From assembly GCF_963678635.1 (NCBI RefSeq), contig NC_087066.1, positions 57,740,312 to 57,804,311 on the forward strand: a DNA stretch of 64,000 bases, read 5' to 3'. A program made the position numbers and the translations under genes. The DNA comes from Symsagittifera roscoffensis (lineage: Eukaryota > Xenacoelomorpha > Acoela > Convolutidae). Below are positions 1-12,673 of this stretch, piece after piece; position 1 is the stretch's first letter, and each line of letters starts with the position of its first letter. The notes under the pieces are model-generated. The model ran no database searches and had not been told where the DNA came from. It worked only from the letters and a program-made list of their open reading frames with translations.

Positions 1-480
1 ACCTAATTGAAAGAAACATAGTCAACTGACAGTTGGAAAGGAGTAATGAACGCAAGGAAACTCAAAACAAACCGACTTAACTTTTCAAAAATCTTCAACT
101 TTTGAATTTCGAAGAAAAAATAGATGGCCTTAAAGCTCTTTGAAATTGTAGAACAATTTATGATGGACACTATTGTGTTGAAATTAACCCAATTTGAGAA
201 AACTGGATCAATAGGTATATCTTTTATTTCGCTGGGAAATCTGATAATTAATTTCCATTTTCAAAATTAGAAGTCGATCACGTTTTCCGTGACCTTTACA
301 ATTTTGCTGTTCGATTCCTTTAAACAATAGAAAAGCTGTGAACTTAAAAATAAATCACAAGTCAAACCGCGAAAAATCAAAACTGAGCGTGAACAATTTT
401 TAAGACATTTTCCTGAAAAAAAATCTGCAAGACCCATTGTTTATCGCTAAGCCTCAAAAGCACGCGAGCACACGGAAAAA
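1..480 (+). repeat. Dispersed repeat family A, copy 1
   Basis: Non-coding repeat recognised because the same block recurs at about 5535-5800, 17450-18070, 31330-31692 and 35328-35530. Shared landmarks are a start near CAACTGACAGTTGGAAA, then a stretch around CTTTTGAATTTCGAAG, then TTTATTTCGCTGGGAAATCT and GATCACGTTTT. All copies lie in the same orientation. It probably starts upstream of the window. No coding potential was seen; the class (SINE-like, MITE or satellite-derived) is unknown. Confidence 0.6.
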
Positions 481-574
481 AGCTGAAATCCAATATCCGA
501 TGCATGCCAATGAAACATATTGATAGATCTTTAATGCACTGTTATAAAGCGGATGAAACACATCCTTACAATTC

Positions 575-770
575 GCATAATAGACACAGGCGAAGCTGTG
601 CTTCGCAAACACTTGCGAGAGCACGATCAAAAAGCAGCTCTATCCAGTGAAATAAGAAAAAATAGAAATAAGCTTCAAATTAGAAAAAACTCGGCTACGT
701 GCCGGACTCGAATCTGTAATCTAGCGAATGTGGGTCTCACGCACTAACCACGGATGCTTAAAACTCACAA
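575..770 (-). mobile_element. tRNA-derived SINE-like repeat, copy 1
   Basis: On the minus strand the right end reads as a tRNA-like head: an A-box-like GTGGTTAGTGCG followed by a B-box-like GATTCGAGTCC, then a body ending in a short AGGCGAAGC...GCTTCGC hairpin. Related copies occur at about 23840-24040, 29995-30170, 35815-36060 and 41205-41400. The tRNA part is too degenerate to be a functional tRNA. Pol III-type internal boxes are seen in sequence; mobility is inferred from the copy number. Confidence 0.6.
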
Positions 771-1180
771 AAACTATCCACCAATAAGCAGCTACATATG
801 CTATTAAATTGCCAATTAGATGCAGCAAAAGTAGCACCAAATACAAAAAGATACAATTTTACACGTAACTAACTGAAAAGCATAAAGCCAATTTATGTAT
901 AAATTATGCATTTCAAAAAAATTGCGAGATACAATGGGTTAGAAAATTTCTGAAATCGAGCTTTTTATTACTGTAATGCTGTTTGAAACAAATAATTTTT
1001 TCGATTCAATTGATAAATTGAAAATGTATCAGCTGTGTTAAATTTTTACTAATAAAATGTCCAAGCACATATGGATAATATACTGTTACCGCAGCCTACC
1101 GACTCAAAAGTGCCACTATTATAAGCACTCTTATTCGCGAGTTAGATTGAAAAAGAAGAAAGTTTGTCCTAATACACTTT
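770..1180. repeat. Repeat block linked to the SINE
   Basis: The sequence next to the tRNA-like head (AAGCAGCTACATA..., GCAAAAGTAGCACCAAATAC, later TTAGATTGAAAAAGAAG) is also found beside the SINE copies at 24035-24260, 30170-30345 and 41400-41870, and alone near 36720-36845. The tRNA-like head is therefore probably internal to a larger composite repeat of roughly 500-600 bp. Confidence 0.45.
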
Positions 1181-3425
1181 CTTTCGCAAGTGTAAATATG
1201 AACTGAGCGCGGATACTGAAGCCAAAAAACAACACTTCTAAAATATATTTTTCCGGAAAAGATAGTACCTGCTCCAGTTTAAGCAAGCTTCTTAACAGTG
1301 CAGCTATTAAGTTTTTGTTTCTCTTACATAGTGATTTTTAAAAATCAATTTTTCTGATGCGAGCAAAGAAAAAACGTTTTTAGGTTTTGGCGAATGAAAA
1401 CACGGGTAGGAAATCGAGGTGCACTGAATAATATCACGATTGTTCGTATCAGGACAAAACCCTGAATGATCCGACTGCCCCACTAACTTGTCTCGAACAG
1501 TTTTTAGTTAGTTAAATAATGACAAATTAAGAATTTTAGGCTGATAATATCCAATGTTCAGTACTAAAATTTTAGTTGTGTATGGAACAAATAGGACAAA
1601 TTAGCTTGCCCTAAATGAGTTTGGAAAGATTTCGTGGTACGGGATATTTCGCTACGCTTTAATAATTCACGTTACACTTTCAACATCAAAGCGTAAAACG
1701 AGCAGTTTAGTAAGACTCGTTTAACAGGGAACGTAACGTCAGGTTAGCATAGTGGTGAGAGCAAATCAAACAGGCAAAAATGAATATAGAGTTGCCCCTA
1801 AATCAATTTCTGCTAATTTTTGACTCCAATTTTGTGCAAAACCAATTCAGCGAATAGGAATGACCAACGATTTCGATTGTTTGAAATGTTTGTTGCAGAA
1901 CAAAAGTGCCGAAAATCAAAATCTTGTTCAATAGTGCCAAATTTTATTTTAAATAATGATTTTACTTAACCCCAATAATTGACAAGTAATAATATTCAAA
2001 TTGAAGGGAAGTTGATAAGGCAAAAACGACAGTTTTAAATGATGGCATTTGTTAGGCAAACATAAAATGTCCAAGCGCGGCGTCATAATTTTTTTCATTT
2101 TTCTGAACGAACAATTAACTCAGCAAATTTGTCCAATTTTCTTCTGAGTTTTGCTCCAAAACAAAAAAGTGATCCCAAACATTAATACAAATCGATATTG
2201 AAAATTAAGTTGAAAAGCCAAAAATGGTTATTTAAATTGATGCCGCTTGTTAAAGAAACAAAAATTCTCCAAGCGCGCGTCAATTTTTTTTTTAATTAAC
2301 AAAAACTTCGCGGCACTGTTGAACGCCCCCATTGATCAATCGGCTTACAAAAATTTAGTTCTGAACAGGCTAGTCAAATAAGGAAACTTTGAGCAAATTA
2401 ACATTATCTCATATTGTAAATCGATTTGCAAAAGTTTAAGTTTTCACTGCAATCTATTCAATCACTTAGTAAGCTTGAGGGAACAATAGGTGCCAACAGC
2501 AAAAACACGAAAACATTGATGCACCTTCGGGCCATGACTCATTTAAATCTTTGATGCTAAAAGTGTAATGTGAACATTTTACACATGCAAAGCGGAGCTT
2601 CGCACCACTTGCTATACAAGATAATCCTGAAACTCGAAAACGAAAAATGTTTAAAAAACTATTTGAACCCAAATTTTTGTATGTCTCGTTGAAGGACACC
2701 TAGAGATCGGCTGAAGCTGGCGGTATATATTTAATATTTTTTGAATTTGTTATACTAATGCCGCACTGAATGAATATTTGAACCTTAGTTGTTTCTCTGC
2801 TAAAATAAATGAGAAGAGTGAAAAAATGTTTTTCCCAAGACCTTACCTTTTTCTTACAACAAAATAAGGAGTAGCCGCTTCTGCAGGAAAAAATCGCGCA
2901 ACCGCTTCTTTCGATTAAAATTTACATCTCAGATTTGATGGGGAAGCCTTCAAGAAAAATCCAAATTCGAAATCGTTAAAATTTTGTGCTATAAGCAGTT
3001 CTCGGCCGGTAAAGTAGAAAAAATTCATAAAAGTGGGTTTCTAAAACGGTCCAATTTTCGAAACTTTTACTTGTTTGAAGGCCATAACTTCTTTATTAAA
3101 GAAATTAGGCGAAGCAAGTTATAAAGGTATGCTTCCAACAACCTGTTGGGTTGATTAACCTATGATATCAGATTTGCCAGTATAGCTATCGAGAAAAGTC
3201 CAAAAAACAATCAACAAATCAGAAAATTGACATTTCCGAGAATCATAGCTTCTTGTTTAAAAATAACTAGCATGGAACGCACCTCCGGTGCTTCAAACAG
3301 AATTTTTAACGTGAAAACTGCTTATATCTAAAATACATGAAAACAACGAAAAAAATCCAACCGTTAAAAGAAACGGGCGCATCCAACAACGCTTTTCATT
3401 TGAAAAATTAAACAAAAAAAAGCAA
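1180..3425. other. Gene-free AT-rich stretch
   Basis: No open frame longer than about 80 codons and no recognisable domain on either strand. Homopolymer A/T runs are frequent. A weak A-box-like GGTTAGCATAGTGGTGAGAGC lies near 1742 without a convincing B box. I see nothing else to annotate. Confidence 0.5.
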
Positions 3426-3429
3426 GTGA

Positions 3430-4140
3430 AAGGTTAGAATTTCAAATTTCAAATGATAGCACCCAACTACAGTGTTAGGAATTTCAAATTTTGAAGAAAA
3501 AAATGTAATTTAAAAATTCTGAAAAGTGTTTGAAAAAATCACAAAAACGTCCTATCTCGAAAACTACAAAGATTTGAGCAGCCATATTTGGATGCAAGAT
3601 TCCCAACCACTGAGAGTACTCTGATAGCACCCAACTACAGGGTTAGGAATTTCAAATTTAAAAAAATATATATTTAAAACTTGTGAAAATTGTTTGAAAA
3701 AATCACACGAACGCCATATCTCATAAACTGCAAAGATTTGAGTAGTCATAACTGGAGACAAGATTCGCAATCACTGAAAATACCCTCAGAGCACCCAAAT
3801 ACAGGGATAAAAATTTCATATTTTGAAAAAAAAATAATTTAAAGTTTTCTGAATATTTTTTGAAAAAACCACAAAACGTCATATCTCGAAAACTACAAGG
3901 ATTTGAGCAATCATATTTGAAGGCAAGATTCGCAATCCTTGAAAGTACTCTGAATGCATCCAACTACAAGGTTGGCAACTTCAAGTTTTGTTAATTTTTT
4001 TGTAATTTGAGTTTTCTGAGAATTTTTTGCACAAAACTAGTCGTATCTCGTACACTAAACTGATTTGGGCATTCATGATTGGAGGCCAAATTCGCAACCC
4101 CCTAGGGAAGCCTGACAGAATCCCACTATTATACTGTTAA
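3430..4140 (+). repeat. 163-bp tandem repeat array, locus 1
   Basis: Four degenerate units are marked by the phrase TCTCGAAAACTACAA(G/A)GATTTGAGCA or variants at about 3556, 3718, 3882 and 4045, a spacing of 162-164 bp. Each unit also contains a TTTGGAGGCAAGATTCGCAA-like stretch, a CCAACTACAGGGTTGGGAA-like stretch and a T/A-rich part. The last unit carries a distinctive variant (TCGTACACTAAA) and is followed by a CCCACTATT...AAACTCGGTG tail. The same order of units, variant and tail is found at 42130-42995. Confidence 0.8.
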
Positions 4141-5530
4141 TTTTAAACTCGGTGAAATAGCTACTAAATTCCAGCTCGAAAATAAAAAAAATTCTTAAAT
4201 ATTGCAATATACGATATAGCTTAAACACGAAAAAAATCTTTCGTTAAACATGCAAAAATAATACGTTGAAAAAACTTAAGCATGGCGAGATAGTGAAGCC
4301 CGCGTTTAACTATATAATAGATTTGGCGTAGCCACCTAAGCACAAAAGATTCACCCAATCTCTTATTTTAATTGAACCCAAAAACCTAGGTTTGGCATGT
4401 TAGTTCAAGAGAAAACAAAATTTCAAAACAGTCATAACATCAAAAAGTTGACTTTTACGAGGACGATAACTTTTTGTCAAAAAAGGGAATATTTTTTGAT
4501 TAAATTCGTAGAATTTCGAAAAAAAAACACTCAAAAAATTGACTTTTATGAAGACGATAACTTTTTGTGGACGCCAATGCAGGGGAGCTTTTCAATCCGA
4601 TCTATAGTTGAAACTAAGTTCTGAATCCAGGTTAATTTGTGAGAAAACGAAAAAAAGTCAAACACATCGGTCAAATACTCCCTCAACAACCTTTTCGAAG
4701 GCTGTAGACAAAAGGGAAAGCAAAAAGAGACTAGGGGAGTAGACAGACACACAAGAATGTAGGTAGTCTTTCTATGGATACCCTTTTTTGAAAATCGGTC
4801 GAGTTTTTGAGAAAAAACAGTGAATATTGCAAAAGTATTAACTGTTTTTCTTTGTTTTTTTCTCAATTCCCGATTTTCATTGTGGGTCTGTATACTCCCT
4901 TTGTCAAATTTTTTTAACCAAAAACGGAATTCTGGGCAAAAATACCAAGCAAGAAATTGAAATTCAAGATGGCAACTGAACAAAACTTAAGAAGCCGAAA
5001 CAAGGTTCGCAATCTTTGGTCAGACACCAGTTGAGCCGAAAAAAATCTCATTATGTAAAACACTTTAAAAGGTTTCAAGTCGCCCCTGAAACTACCCTAT
5101 AGTAAGTAGTACCCAGCCAGTAGTTAAAATTGAGTTTTTATGAAATGAAATTAAGCATGTCAGCTAAAGAGCATGTCAGGCGAAGAGCGTGTCAAGTGAT
5201 TCAACTGATTTTGTTAAACTAGTTGTTAACCCGAATTAAGTCTACATTCCTATTTGATAAAGCTTGCTAATCGCAAACGTAATAACTGGTGAATTACCTT
5301 GCAACAGTAAACCGTTCCACATTGAGTCTAGGCAAGGCAATTGATCGGAGAAGTTCCATATCCGACTCAATTTTCAATACTTAAAATTTTAATAATCTCA
5401 TCTCAAAACTCGAACTTAACCACTTTTTAAAATCAAAAACTATTGGAAGGCACTCTAAAAATTCAGGGCTTCAAGCTAATATACGAGCATTTTTGTTTAT
5501 AGAAATATCGTTTGATCTTTAAAGAGCAGC
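4140..5530. other. Gene-free stretch with a short direct repeat
   Basis: No supported gene. A pair of ~36-bp direct repeats (core TGACTTTTA then GACGATAACTTTTTGT) lies near 4443-4478 and 4533-4568, about 90 bp apart. The 145-codon minus-strand open frame at 4546-4983 has no recognisable domain or splice context, so I did not call it. Confidence 0.4.
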
Positions 5531-5534
5531 AGAA

Positions 5535-5800
5535 AAACATAGTTGGAATAATGTAAGAGAACAGGCGGAAACCAAAAACAGTTGATTGAAAACTTTAGAA
5601 CATTTTTAATTTTCCGGTTTCGAAGAAAAATTAACAAGAATAAAGCTCTTTAAGTTTTAAAAGCTGTTTATGATGACCATTTGATTTTTAAGCTTAACAC
5701 AATTAAAGAAAAATGGATCAACGGGTAAGTTTTTTATTCCGCTGGGTTATCTAAAATCTAAATTGCAGGCACGAGAATAGAAGTTGTTAACGTTCTTTTT
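5535..5800 (+). repeat. Dispersed repeat family A, degenerate copy
   Basis: Shares with the copy at 1-480 the order AACAGTTGATTG..., TTTCGAAGAAAAATTAAC, AAAGCTCTTTAA, AATGGATCAA and TTTTATTCCGCTGGG. More diverged than the other copies. Confidence 0.45.
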
Positions 5801-6059
5801 TACAACATTTCGCCCTTTGTAATTGGAGAGCTCACCTTGCTTACATCTAAGCTAGCTGAACCTTAATTAGTAACAGTTGGTGATGTTAAATATTGTTTCT
5901 ACTTATGTCGAAAAGCCAAAAAACACGAATTATTTGTATACCTATTACCAGCAACGACACTTGAATTTGAAATGCTGTGCTTGATCTACAATATCTTATC
6001 AATCTTAAGAACATTTTTGTGAAGTCTTTGCGTGAAGTTTATTGTTAGCACATTCAATT

Positions 6060-8640
6060 ATACAGAAAATGGGGGTTTAAAAAGTCTATTGAGGTTTAAA
6101 AAGTGGTCTTCTAGGAGCAGTTAAAAAGATGGAGAGTGGCATGGGTGATAGGACATAGGGAGTTTGAGGGACGTTAGGATCAAAAAGGCTTAAACACCTA
6201 TTGAGGAACGGGCTGTACCCGTATCTCAACTGCGACGGAGTTCTCCTATTGGAACGAGGGAGAAACGCTTCGGAGGGGTCATCATCATGCAGTTTGAGTG
6301 AGAATTTTCGTGGCTGGCCTGACTCTAACTGCATGCAATTTCTTTTGAAGCAAATTAAAATTAATATAGTCAGAACTTTGTTCAGTTAACTTTTTGAACG
6401 GCAAAATCGTATTAGGATTTTGTTTAGTAAAGTTTTTGACAAGCGTAAGAGCATTAGTTTCGGAGAGGATAGTGTCTATTACGGGGCATATATGCCCAGC
6501 AGGCAAGGTCAAATTCCCGGGCGGGAGATTGTTTTGAATGGAAATCATGAAACTAAAATGGTTGCACAATTGATGGATTTAAGGTTTTCAGGACAAACTG
6601 CGAGGACAGTAGATAATAGTTGTGGTCAACAATTAAAAATTTACAATCTGAATGTAAATGTTCCATTGCGCTTATCTCTTAGCACCCTTTTATTACGCGG
6701 ACAGCAGAAACTTGGCAAATTGCTGTTTGTTTAAAGATGTTTTTACTGCCAGCGTGGGACCAGGAAGGGCTCGCATAACCTAAAATTGGCTTTATCAAAA
6801 CTTTTTAAATAATCAGTTAAATTTCTTTGAACTGTCCCCAAGAAATCCCGGACATAGTTTTGAAAATCAACATCAAGCGCGCGGCTTTGCCAAGGTTCGC
6901 GTGTATTATTCAGCAAAAAACAGCGACATCTCAAAAAAGGCATTAATATTTTTGGAATGTTTCTCGAGGGGCAGGCTTTGGCTATTCTAAATCACTTTCG
7001 GACCTGTGATGAAAATCTTTGAAGAAAAGTAGCAAGCAGAAACGTTAGAAGAAAAAAATGTGATGCCTGCGATGGCAGTTTTTATCGGGGGCGATAACGA
7101 AGGTAATGTTTTTGAAAGCAAAAAGTTTAGGATAGGACTCAGCCTTGAGGGACGCCTCTACGAACAGAACAAGGAGTGACGGAACGCCTGGCTGACCAAG
7201 TCGAAAGCTTTCAATAAAACAAGTGTGGTAATGGCTGAGCTACTCGAAGGTCTTAAAGATTAAAACAATCGCTGATAAAAAAAATCCTGAGTTAAGAAGA
7301 CTGTGGTGGTTGAAAGCATCGGGCGAAAGCAATAACGATAATCGGCGTTGCGTAGGAACTTGGCTAGAGTGGGATGCGTCAAAGCTTTGAAAAGTTTGGC
7401 AGTTCAGCTTGAAACCAAAACAGGGCGGTACGAGTCTGACTATTGGAGATCTTTGTATGTCTTCGGGAGAGGTATCACTTCTACAAACATGGGTAGCATT
7501 ATTTTAAGAAAAAAAAGATACACTATGTTTTTTCAAGTTTGATGTACAGATACCACAGGGTCCTAGTGCTTTTGAAACTTTGCAGCTTTCATGCGGTTCT
7601 CAGTTTCCAAAGGAAAAAAAATTATTGAGCCTTCGAGGCTGAGTTCGAGTGTCTTTTCCTGGTTGAAGAATTTGCAATGTCTCCCGGCTGAGAATGATTT
7701 TGATATTTAAATTAAAAGGGTGAGTTCATACTACAGAATTGCTGCCATTTAATGTCCGTACCAATTTCTAGAACTTACTGGACGACAAGTGGTGAGTAAA
7801 TTTCAGGAAGAAATCTTAGTCATGATCTGTTTAAAACATTCGAAATAAGTTCTGACGGGTTAGAAAGTCTGTTGGAAAAAACTAAGACTGGGAGATAATT
7901 TGCGACTAGCTGTAAAAACGTTTACCTCAACATGTTTTAAAAAAGACGGCGAGCACACGGCTATATCTGGGGATGATGCTGAAGTTTTACTGTCGTACGA
8001 AAGCTTCGTTTGATGATGATCGTATATTGGGGTGACATACGGTTCCTTCTGTTCTGAGTATGGACCTTAATGGTCCTCGGGAATATCGAGGAGCACTAAA
8101 GAGGGAAAATCGCATTAGGGAAAAATGTATTTTTTTTGTGTGCATTTGTTTTTTCGGTTGTTTGTGTCTGTTCTAGCGCTTTCCCAGAGATGCCATTACA
8201 ATTAGGTCATAGAATGTCCAGAAAATTGGCAGGGAAGTGGTTTGTTTGGTAAACTAGGGGATTCGTTGGAGCAGTACAGCAGGGGGTACATGAGTCAGGA
8301 CGAAAATCGGTACATGAAAGGGAGGTTTGATCAATGAGGTGGGGATTGGTAACAGGCTGGCAAAAGAAGTCTTTATTGTGCTCTTTGAGCTTTTTAAAGC
8401 CCGCTACATTTACAACAAATTCGACCAAATACATGGCACCAGACGCTGGCTTGGGTTCAAAATATTCTTTGCTTGTGTGGTAAAGGGAACAGGTTTAGAG
8501 TTTGTGCAGGCACGAAGCAGTTGAAAAATAATAGACAGACCGACCTTACCGACACAGGAAGCTCCGAAACTAAAACCGTGAAAGAACATGCTTTCCACGC
8601 ACCCCTGAGTTAGGATGTATGGTAGTGCCATGTGCGGCTG
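6060..8640 (-). pseudogene. Decayed non-LTR retrotransposon (LINE), minus strand
   Basis: Read on the minus strand, the fragment keeps landmarks of an APE-type LINE in correct order. Near 7948-7990 is SSPDIAVCSPS, typical of the end of the endonuclease domain. Near 6150-6240 is a region with LRYGYSPFLNRCLS and DPNVPQT, typical of the C-terminal tail before the CPxC...HLFNCP knuckle. The frames are broken many times and RT motifs are not clear. The C-terminal phrase resembles the better preserved LINE at 31693-35327, so they are probably related. Boundaries are approximate. It cannot encode an active protein. Confidence 0.55.
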
Positions 8641-9960
8641 TATTTACAGCGCATCGCCTCGCTCCGCCGCTTGAATTCGGCACTTCTAACGCTATTTATG
8701 ATACGATTTAATAAGGATAAAAATGAGCACACTATTTTCGAGCTAAAAAGAGGCAGATGTTATCTCCGACCAATTTACCAAAAATTCGGCTGACAAATCG
8801 GTCGTCGGTGAATGTTATCTCCAACCAATTTTTATTTTTTTTTGTTTAAAAAAGCGACGCACTGAACAATCTCTTGGGAAAGAACTCAATTTTTACTCGC
8901 TTCCTACAACTGACGTATTTCCTGAATCGTCACTTTCATTGAACATTCAAGTAAATCAATTCCGAAAGGGCAAAATAATATAGAACTCAAGTTTGAATCG
9001 AGGCTAATTTTTTAAAACCAATTTTGATTTGAGAAATAGTGGGACCAGACAATTCGGCCAGACTCTTCAACTGATTTGAAAATCAGACAGTTGGCCCAAA
9101 CATTTACAGAAGATCAACCAGAATATATCTGTTGCTTTCTTTTCTGTCGGATAAATGAATGGAATGTACAAGTTCTTTCTATTGTTACAATTCAGTTCTC
9201 TTTTGTCATTCTAGAACCGAATTCGAGTAACTTCGCCTAAGAGATGCTTAAACTATAATCATCGCATGGTTTGACTGAAACCTCAAAAAACAACCGAGTC
9301 GTTTGACTAGTCAATGTAGATAAAAAACCGCAATCGTTGGGACGTTGACAAGGAAGTTTTTCTCGAAGTTTTGTTTTGAGATCTCTACTGAGATCCTTGT
9401 GGAAAAATCATCTCTTGTCATAAAATAATTTTGGTCAGAGAATATTTGGTGCATCCCCCATCCCGCTTCGAAATTCCATACTTGCACCAACCTAAGCGTC
9501 CTAGTTTGGCGCTACTTTCCATCAATTTTTGGCTGAACTAGACTAAAAAAAAACATCGTTAGCCTTTGTCGCCAACATGTACATATGAACTTAGTCCAAT
9601 ACTTTTTGAGAGGTCGGAAAATCAATTTTCCGACCTCACTATCCTAAATCCCCATCACCATCCTAAATCCGATATCGACTGAGTTCTCATTATTGCCATA
9701 AGTCTTTATAATTATGGCCAACATAAAAAAGAACTACTCGCCCATATTAAAACGACCTTTTCTGCTACTCTGAAGCCCCTAATTATGTAATTCTGCGACA
9801 AGAGATGCTCTTCTTCGCCGCATTTGCTCGCTGAGATCCTTAAGCAATTGATGTTCTTTCTTCAACCAAATTAATTTGTCGCATTCTGTTTGTCGGTAAT
9901 TGAACGAATAGCCACAGACATAAAAACAGCCAATGAATTTACTAAAATCAAAACATAGCC
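8641..9960. other. Gene-free stretch
   Basis: No supported gene. A local direct repeat GTTATCTCC(G/A)ACCAATTT occurs near 8759 and 8815. A perfect short palindrome is annotated separately at 9610-9637. Confidence 0.4.
9610..9637. repeat. Perfect 13-bp inverted repeat (hairpin)
   Basis: GAGGTCGGAAAAT, a CA spacer, then ATTTTCCGACCTC. The arms are perfectly complementary. No gene lies close enough to suggest a terminator; it may be a recent foldback end or a cruciform. Confidence 0.7.
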
Positions 9961-10079
9961 AACAGATAGTGAAAAATTTTTTTTGAAAAGAACTCTTTCA
10001 AGAAGGTCACTATTTTGTAAAATTAACACAACTAGCAAGCCCGCCTCCAATAATCAATTGGCTCGTCCAAAATTATTTG

Positions 10080-11960
10080 CTGTTCTGATGAAATTATCCA
10101 AGCAAAAAAAACGTTGAACAACTTCAAGTTAGGCCATATCGTAAAATCGGTTTGAAAAACTTCAGGTTTCATAGAACGAATCGGTTTCCAAAAAATGAAA
10201 GTTTTCTAAGCAAGCTAAGAAACTTTGAAATATTTCAAAATGTTTCATGAAGAAAATCGGATGACTCGATTTGAGGTTTTTATATGGAAGCTATTCGACC
10301 AATAAACCATTGAAATATTTCAAGTTGTTTCATAGAGGAAACAATAAGCAAAAAATTTAAGTTTTTTTTACGCAAGCTTGGTAAAAAGTTGAAGTTTTTC
10401 TTAGTAAGCTATTCAAGCTACGAAATAAAACATTTCAAGTGACTTCACAGAGCAAACTGGTTCGCAAAAGGTTCAAAATTTTCTCTGCAAGCTCTTTAAG
10501 ACATGAACTTTTAAACATTTCTAAGCTATTGCATACACTGATTTGGTTCCCAAAAGGTTCATACACTATTAAGCTATGACACTTTGAGTTATTTTCAGTT
10601 ATTTTATAGACTAAAAAAGTTCACAAACAAATTAAATTTTTCTATGGAAGCTGTTTAAACTATGAAAATTTAAACGATTCAAGTGCTTTCAAATAAACAA
10701 CTGGATGGCAAACTGCTTTTCTGGTGAAACCTTTCAAAAGATTTCCAAAATTTTGCTCAGTTTTAAGTTAGTTTTTTGCGCGAGCTGATGGAGCAAGGAA
10801 CTTCGAAAAAAAAACAAGCTATTTCTGAGACCGAATCGTTTTTACAGTTTTACAAAGCAAGCAATTCAAGTTATGAAACTTTAAAATAATTCAAGAGTTT
10901 TAATGAAACAAATCGGTTCACGAAAAACTTGTTTAAGCAAGCTATTCGAAACTTTGAAGCTGTTCAAAACTTCGAAAACTACAACACTTTTAAAAAAATC
11001 CCAGTAAATTCATAGACTGACTCAGTTTGCGAAAAATTGAATTTTTTTCTCAGGAAGCTTTTAAAGCTATGAAACTTTGAATAATTTCATTTTACTTCAT
11101 AAACTGAATCGTTCGCGAAGTTCTTCTAGGCAAGCTAATAGAGCTAAGAAACTTTGAAATAGTTCAAGTCAATTCAAAAACGGAATCACTACACGAAAAT
11201 CTTACAAGTTTTCTAGGCAAGCTAATAAAGTTAATAAAACTTGAACTATTTCAAGTTATTTCGTAGACCGAATCGGTTCGCAAAAAATTTAAGTTTTGTA
11301 TGCACGCTTTTAAAGCTATGTTATTTTGTTTTATTACAATTTATTTCATTGATTGAATCAGTTTTCAAAAAGTTGAATTTTTTTCTCAGGAAGCTATGAA
11401 ATTTTGAATCATTTCATTTTACTTCATAAACTGAATCGTTCGCGAAAAGGTTGCTTTTCTGAGCAAGGTTTTCAAGCTATGAAACATGAAATAATATCAA
11501 GTTATTTCATACAACGAATCGGTTCGCAAAAAGTTCAAGTTTTCCAAAGCAGGTTCAAAGCTACGAAACTTCAAATTAATTCAAGTTATTTGTAGACCGA
11601 ATCCGCTCGCAAAAATTTTAACTTTTCATAAGCAAGCTTTTCAGGATAGAAATTAATCGAAATAATTCAATTTAATTCATAAACCGAATCAGTTTGTGAA
11701 AAAAAACTAAGTTTTCTAAGCAAGCTATTCCAGCTATGAAACTTTGAATTTCGTAGACTGAATCTGTTCGCAAAAAGTTGAAGTTTTTCTAAGCAAGGTT
11801 TTAAAGCAATGAAACTTTGAATTATTTCATGTTATTTCATAGACTGAATCGTTCGCGAGAAGTTTAAGTTTTTCTAAGCAAGCTTTTAAAGCTATGAAAC
11901 GTTGAAACATTTCCATTTATTTCATAATAGACCGAACCGGTTTGCAAAAAGTTTCTTTCT
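10080..11960 (+). repeat. Degenerate tandem array, ~90-bp unit
   Basis: Some twenty imperfect units repeat the phrases GAATCGGTTCGCAAAAAGTT, AAGTTTTTCTAAGCAAGCT, AAGCTATGAAACTTTGAA and ATTTCAAGTTATTTCATAGAC in the same order. Spacing is about 80-100 bp, with many indels. No open frame runs through it. It looks like an old minisatellite or satellite patch. Confidence 0.75.
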
Positions 11961-12480
11961 GAGCATAGAGGTTGCTGTTTTTAAATAATTCGTTCCAGAC
12001 TGAAATAATCTGTAAACGCAAAATTTTGGACAAAAAATAGGCAAGTACTGTCTAGCCTTGAAGGTGGATCGAGTTCATCTTTCTCTGAAGGTTGCTTTGA
12101 ATGATTCTTAAACGTTGTACTCGATCGAAAAGTTAAAACGTTGCACTGTAAGCACTGGGTCAATCCGTAACTTTTTTTGATTCAGCACAGCAATCTAAAA
12201 AAAACCACCTTCAATTTGCCTTGATTTTAGGAAAAGAACTCGAAATTTAATTAAAACAAGATTGCTCGTAACGGCGAAGCCGTGAATGCTCTTACAGCCC
12301 TTTATAAAGTGTTTGAAACATTGTTTTCGAACCTTCAAATTTTTCGACTTAATTTTTAAAACTTCTCCACGCAGGCTATGTCAAGTACAGAAGGACATTT
12401 TTAGCGTCTAGTAACGAACTAATAATAAAAATTTCTGGCCTCAATTCAACTTGGAACAATTTAGTAGTAGATTTAATGGT
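11961..12480. other. Gene-free spacer
   Basis: Between the tandem array and the MULE remnant. No recognisable feature other than AT-rich sequence. Confidence 0.4.
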
Positions 12481-12673
12481 GCATATACAAAACAGTCTGA
12501 AACATAAAAAAAGTCCTAAAAACAGTCCCCAACAAACAGTCCATAATCAATTGATTTTTTTACCTTGTTCTTTTGGCGACGACTGAATTGGTTCACGCTT
12601 TAAACCATCAAACATGAGCGCAATTGAAGATCAAAGAACCAAAAATCGAACAATAAATCAGATCAAAATCAAA

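Noticed and set aside
3430-4140. CRISPR array
   Set aside because: Units of ~163 bp are degenerate and contiguous, without short repeats and unique spacers, in animal DNA.
4546-4983. 145-codon minus-strand open frame
   Set aside because: No domain, signal or splice context; the region contains an AT-rich direct repeat and the frame is likely chance.
6420-6734. 104-codon plus-strand open frame
   Set aside because: Lies antisense to the decayed LINE; no motif.
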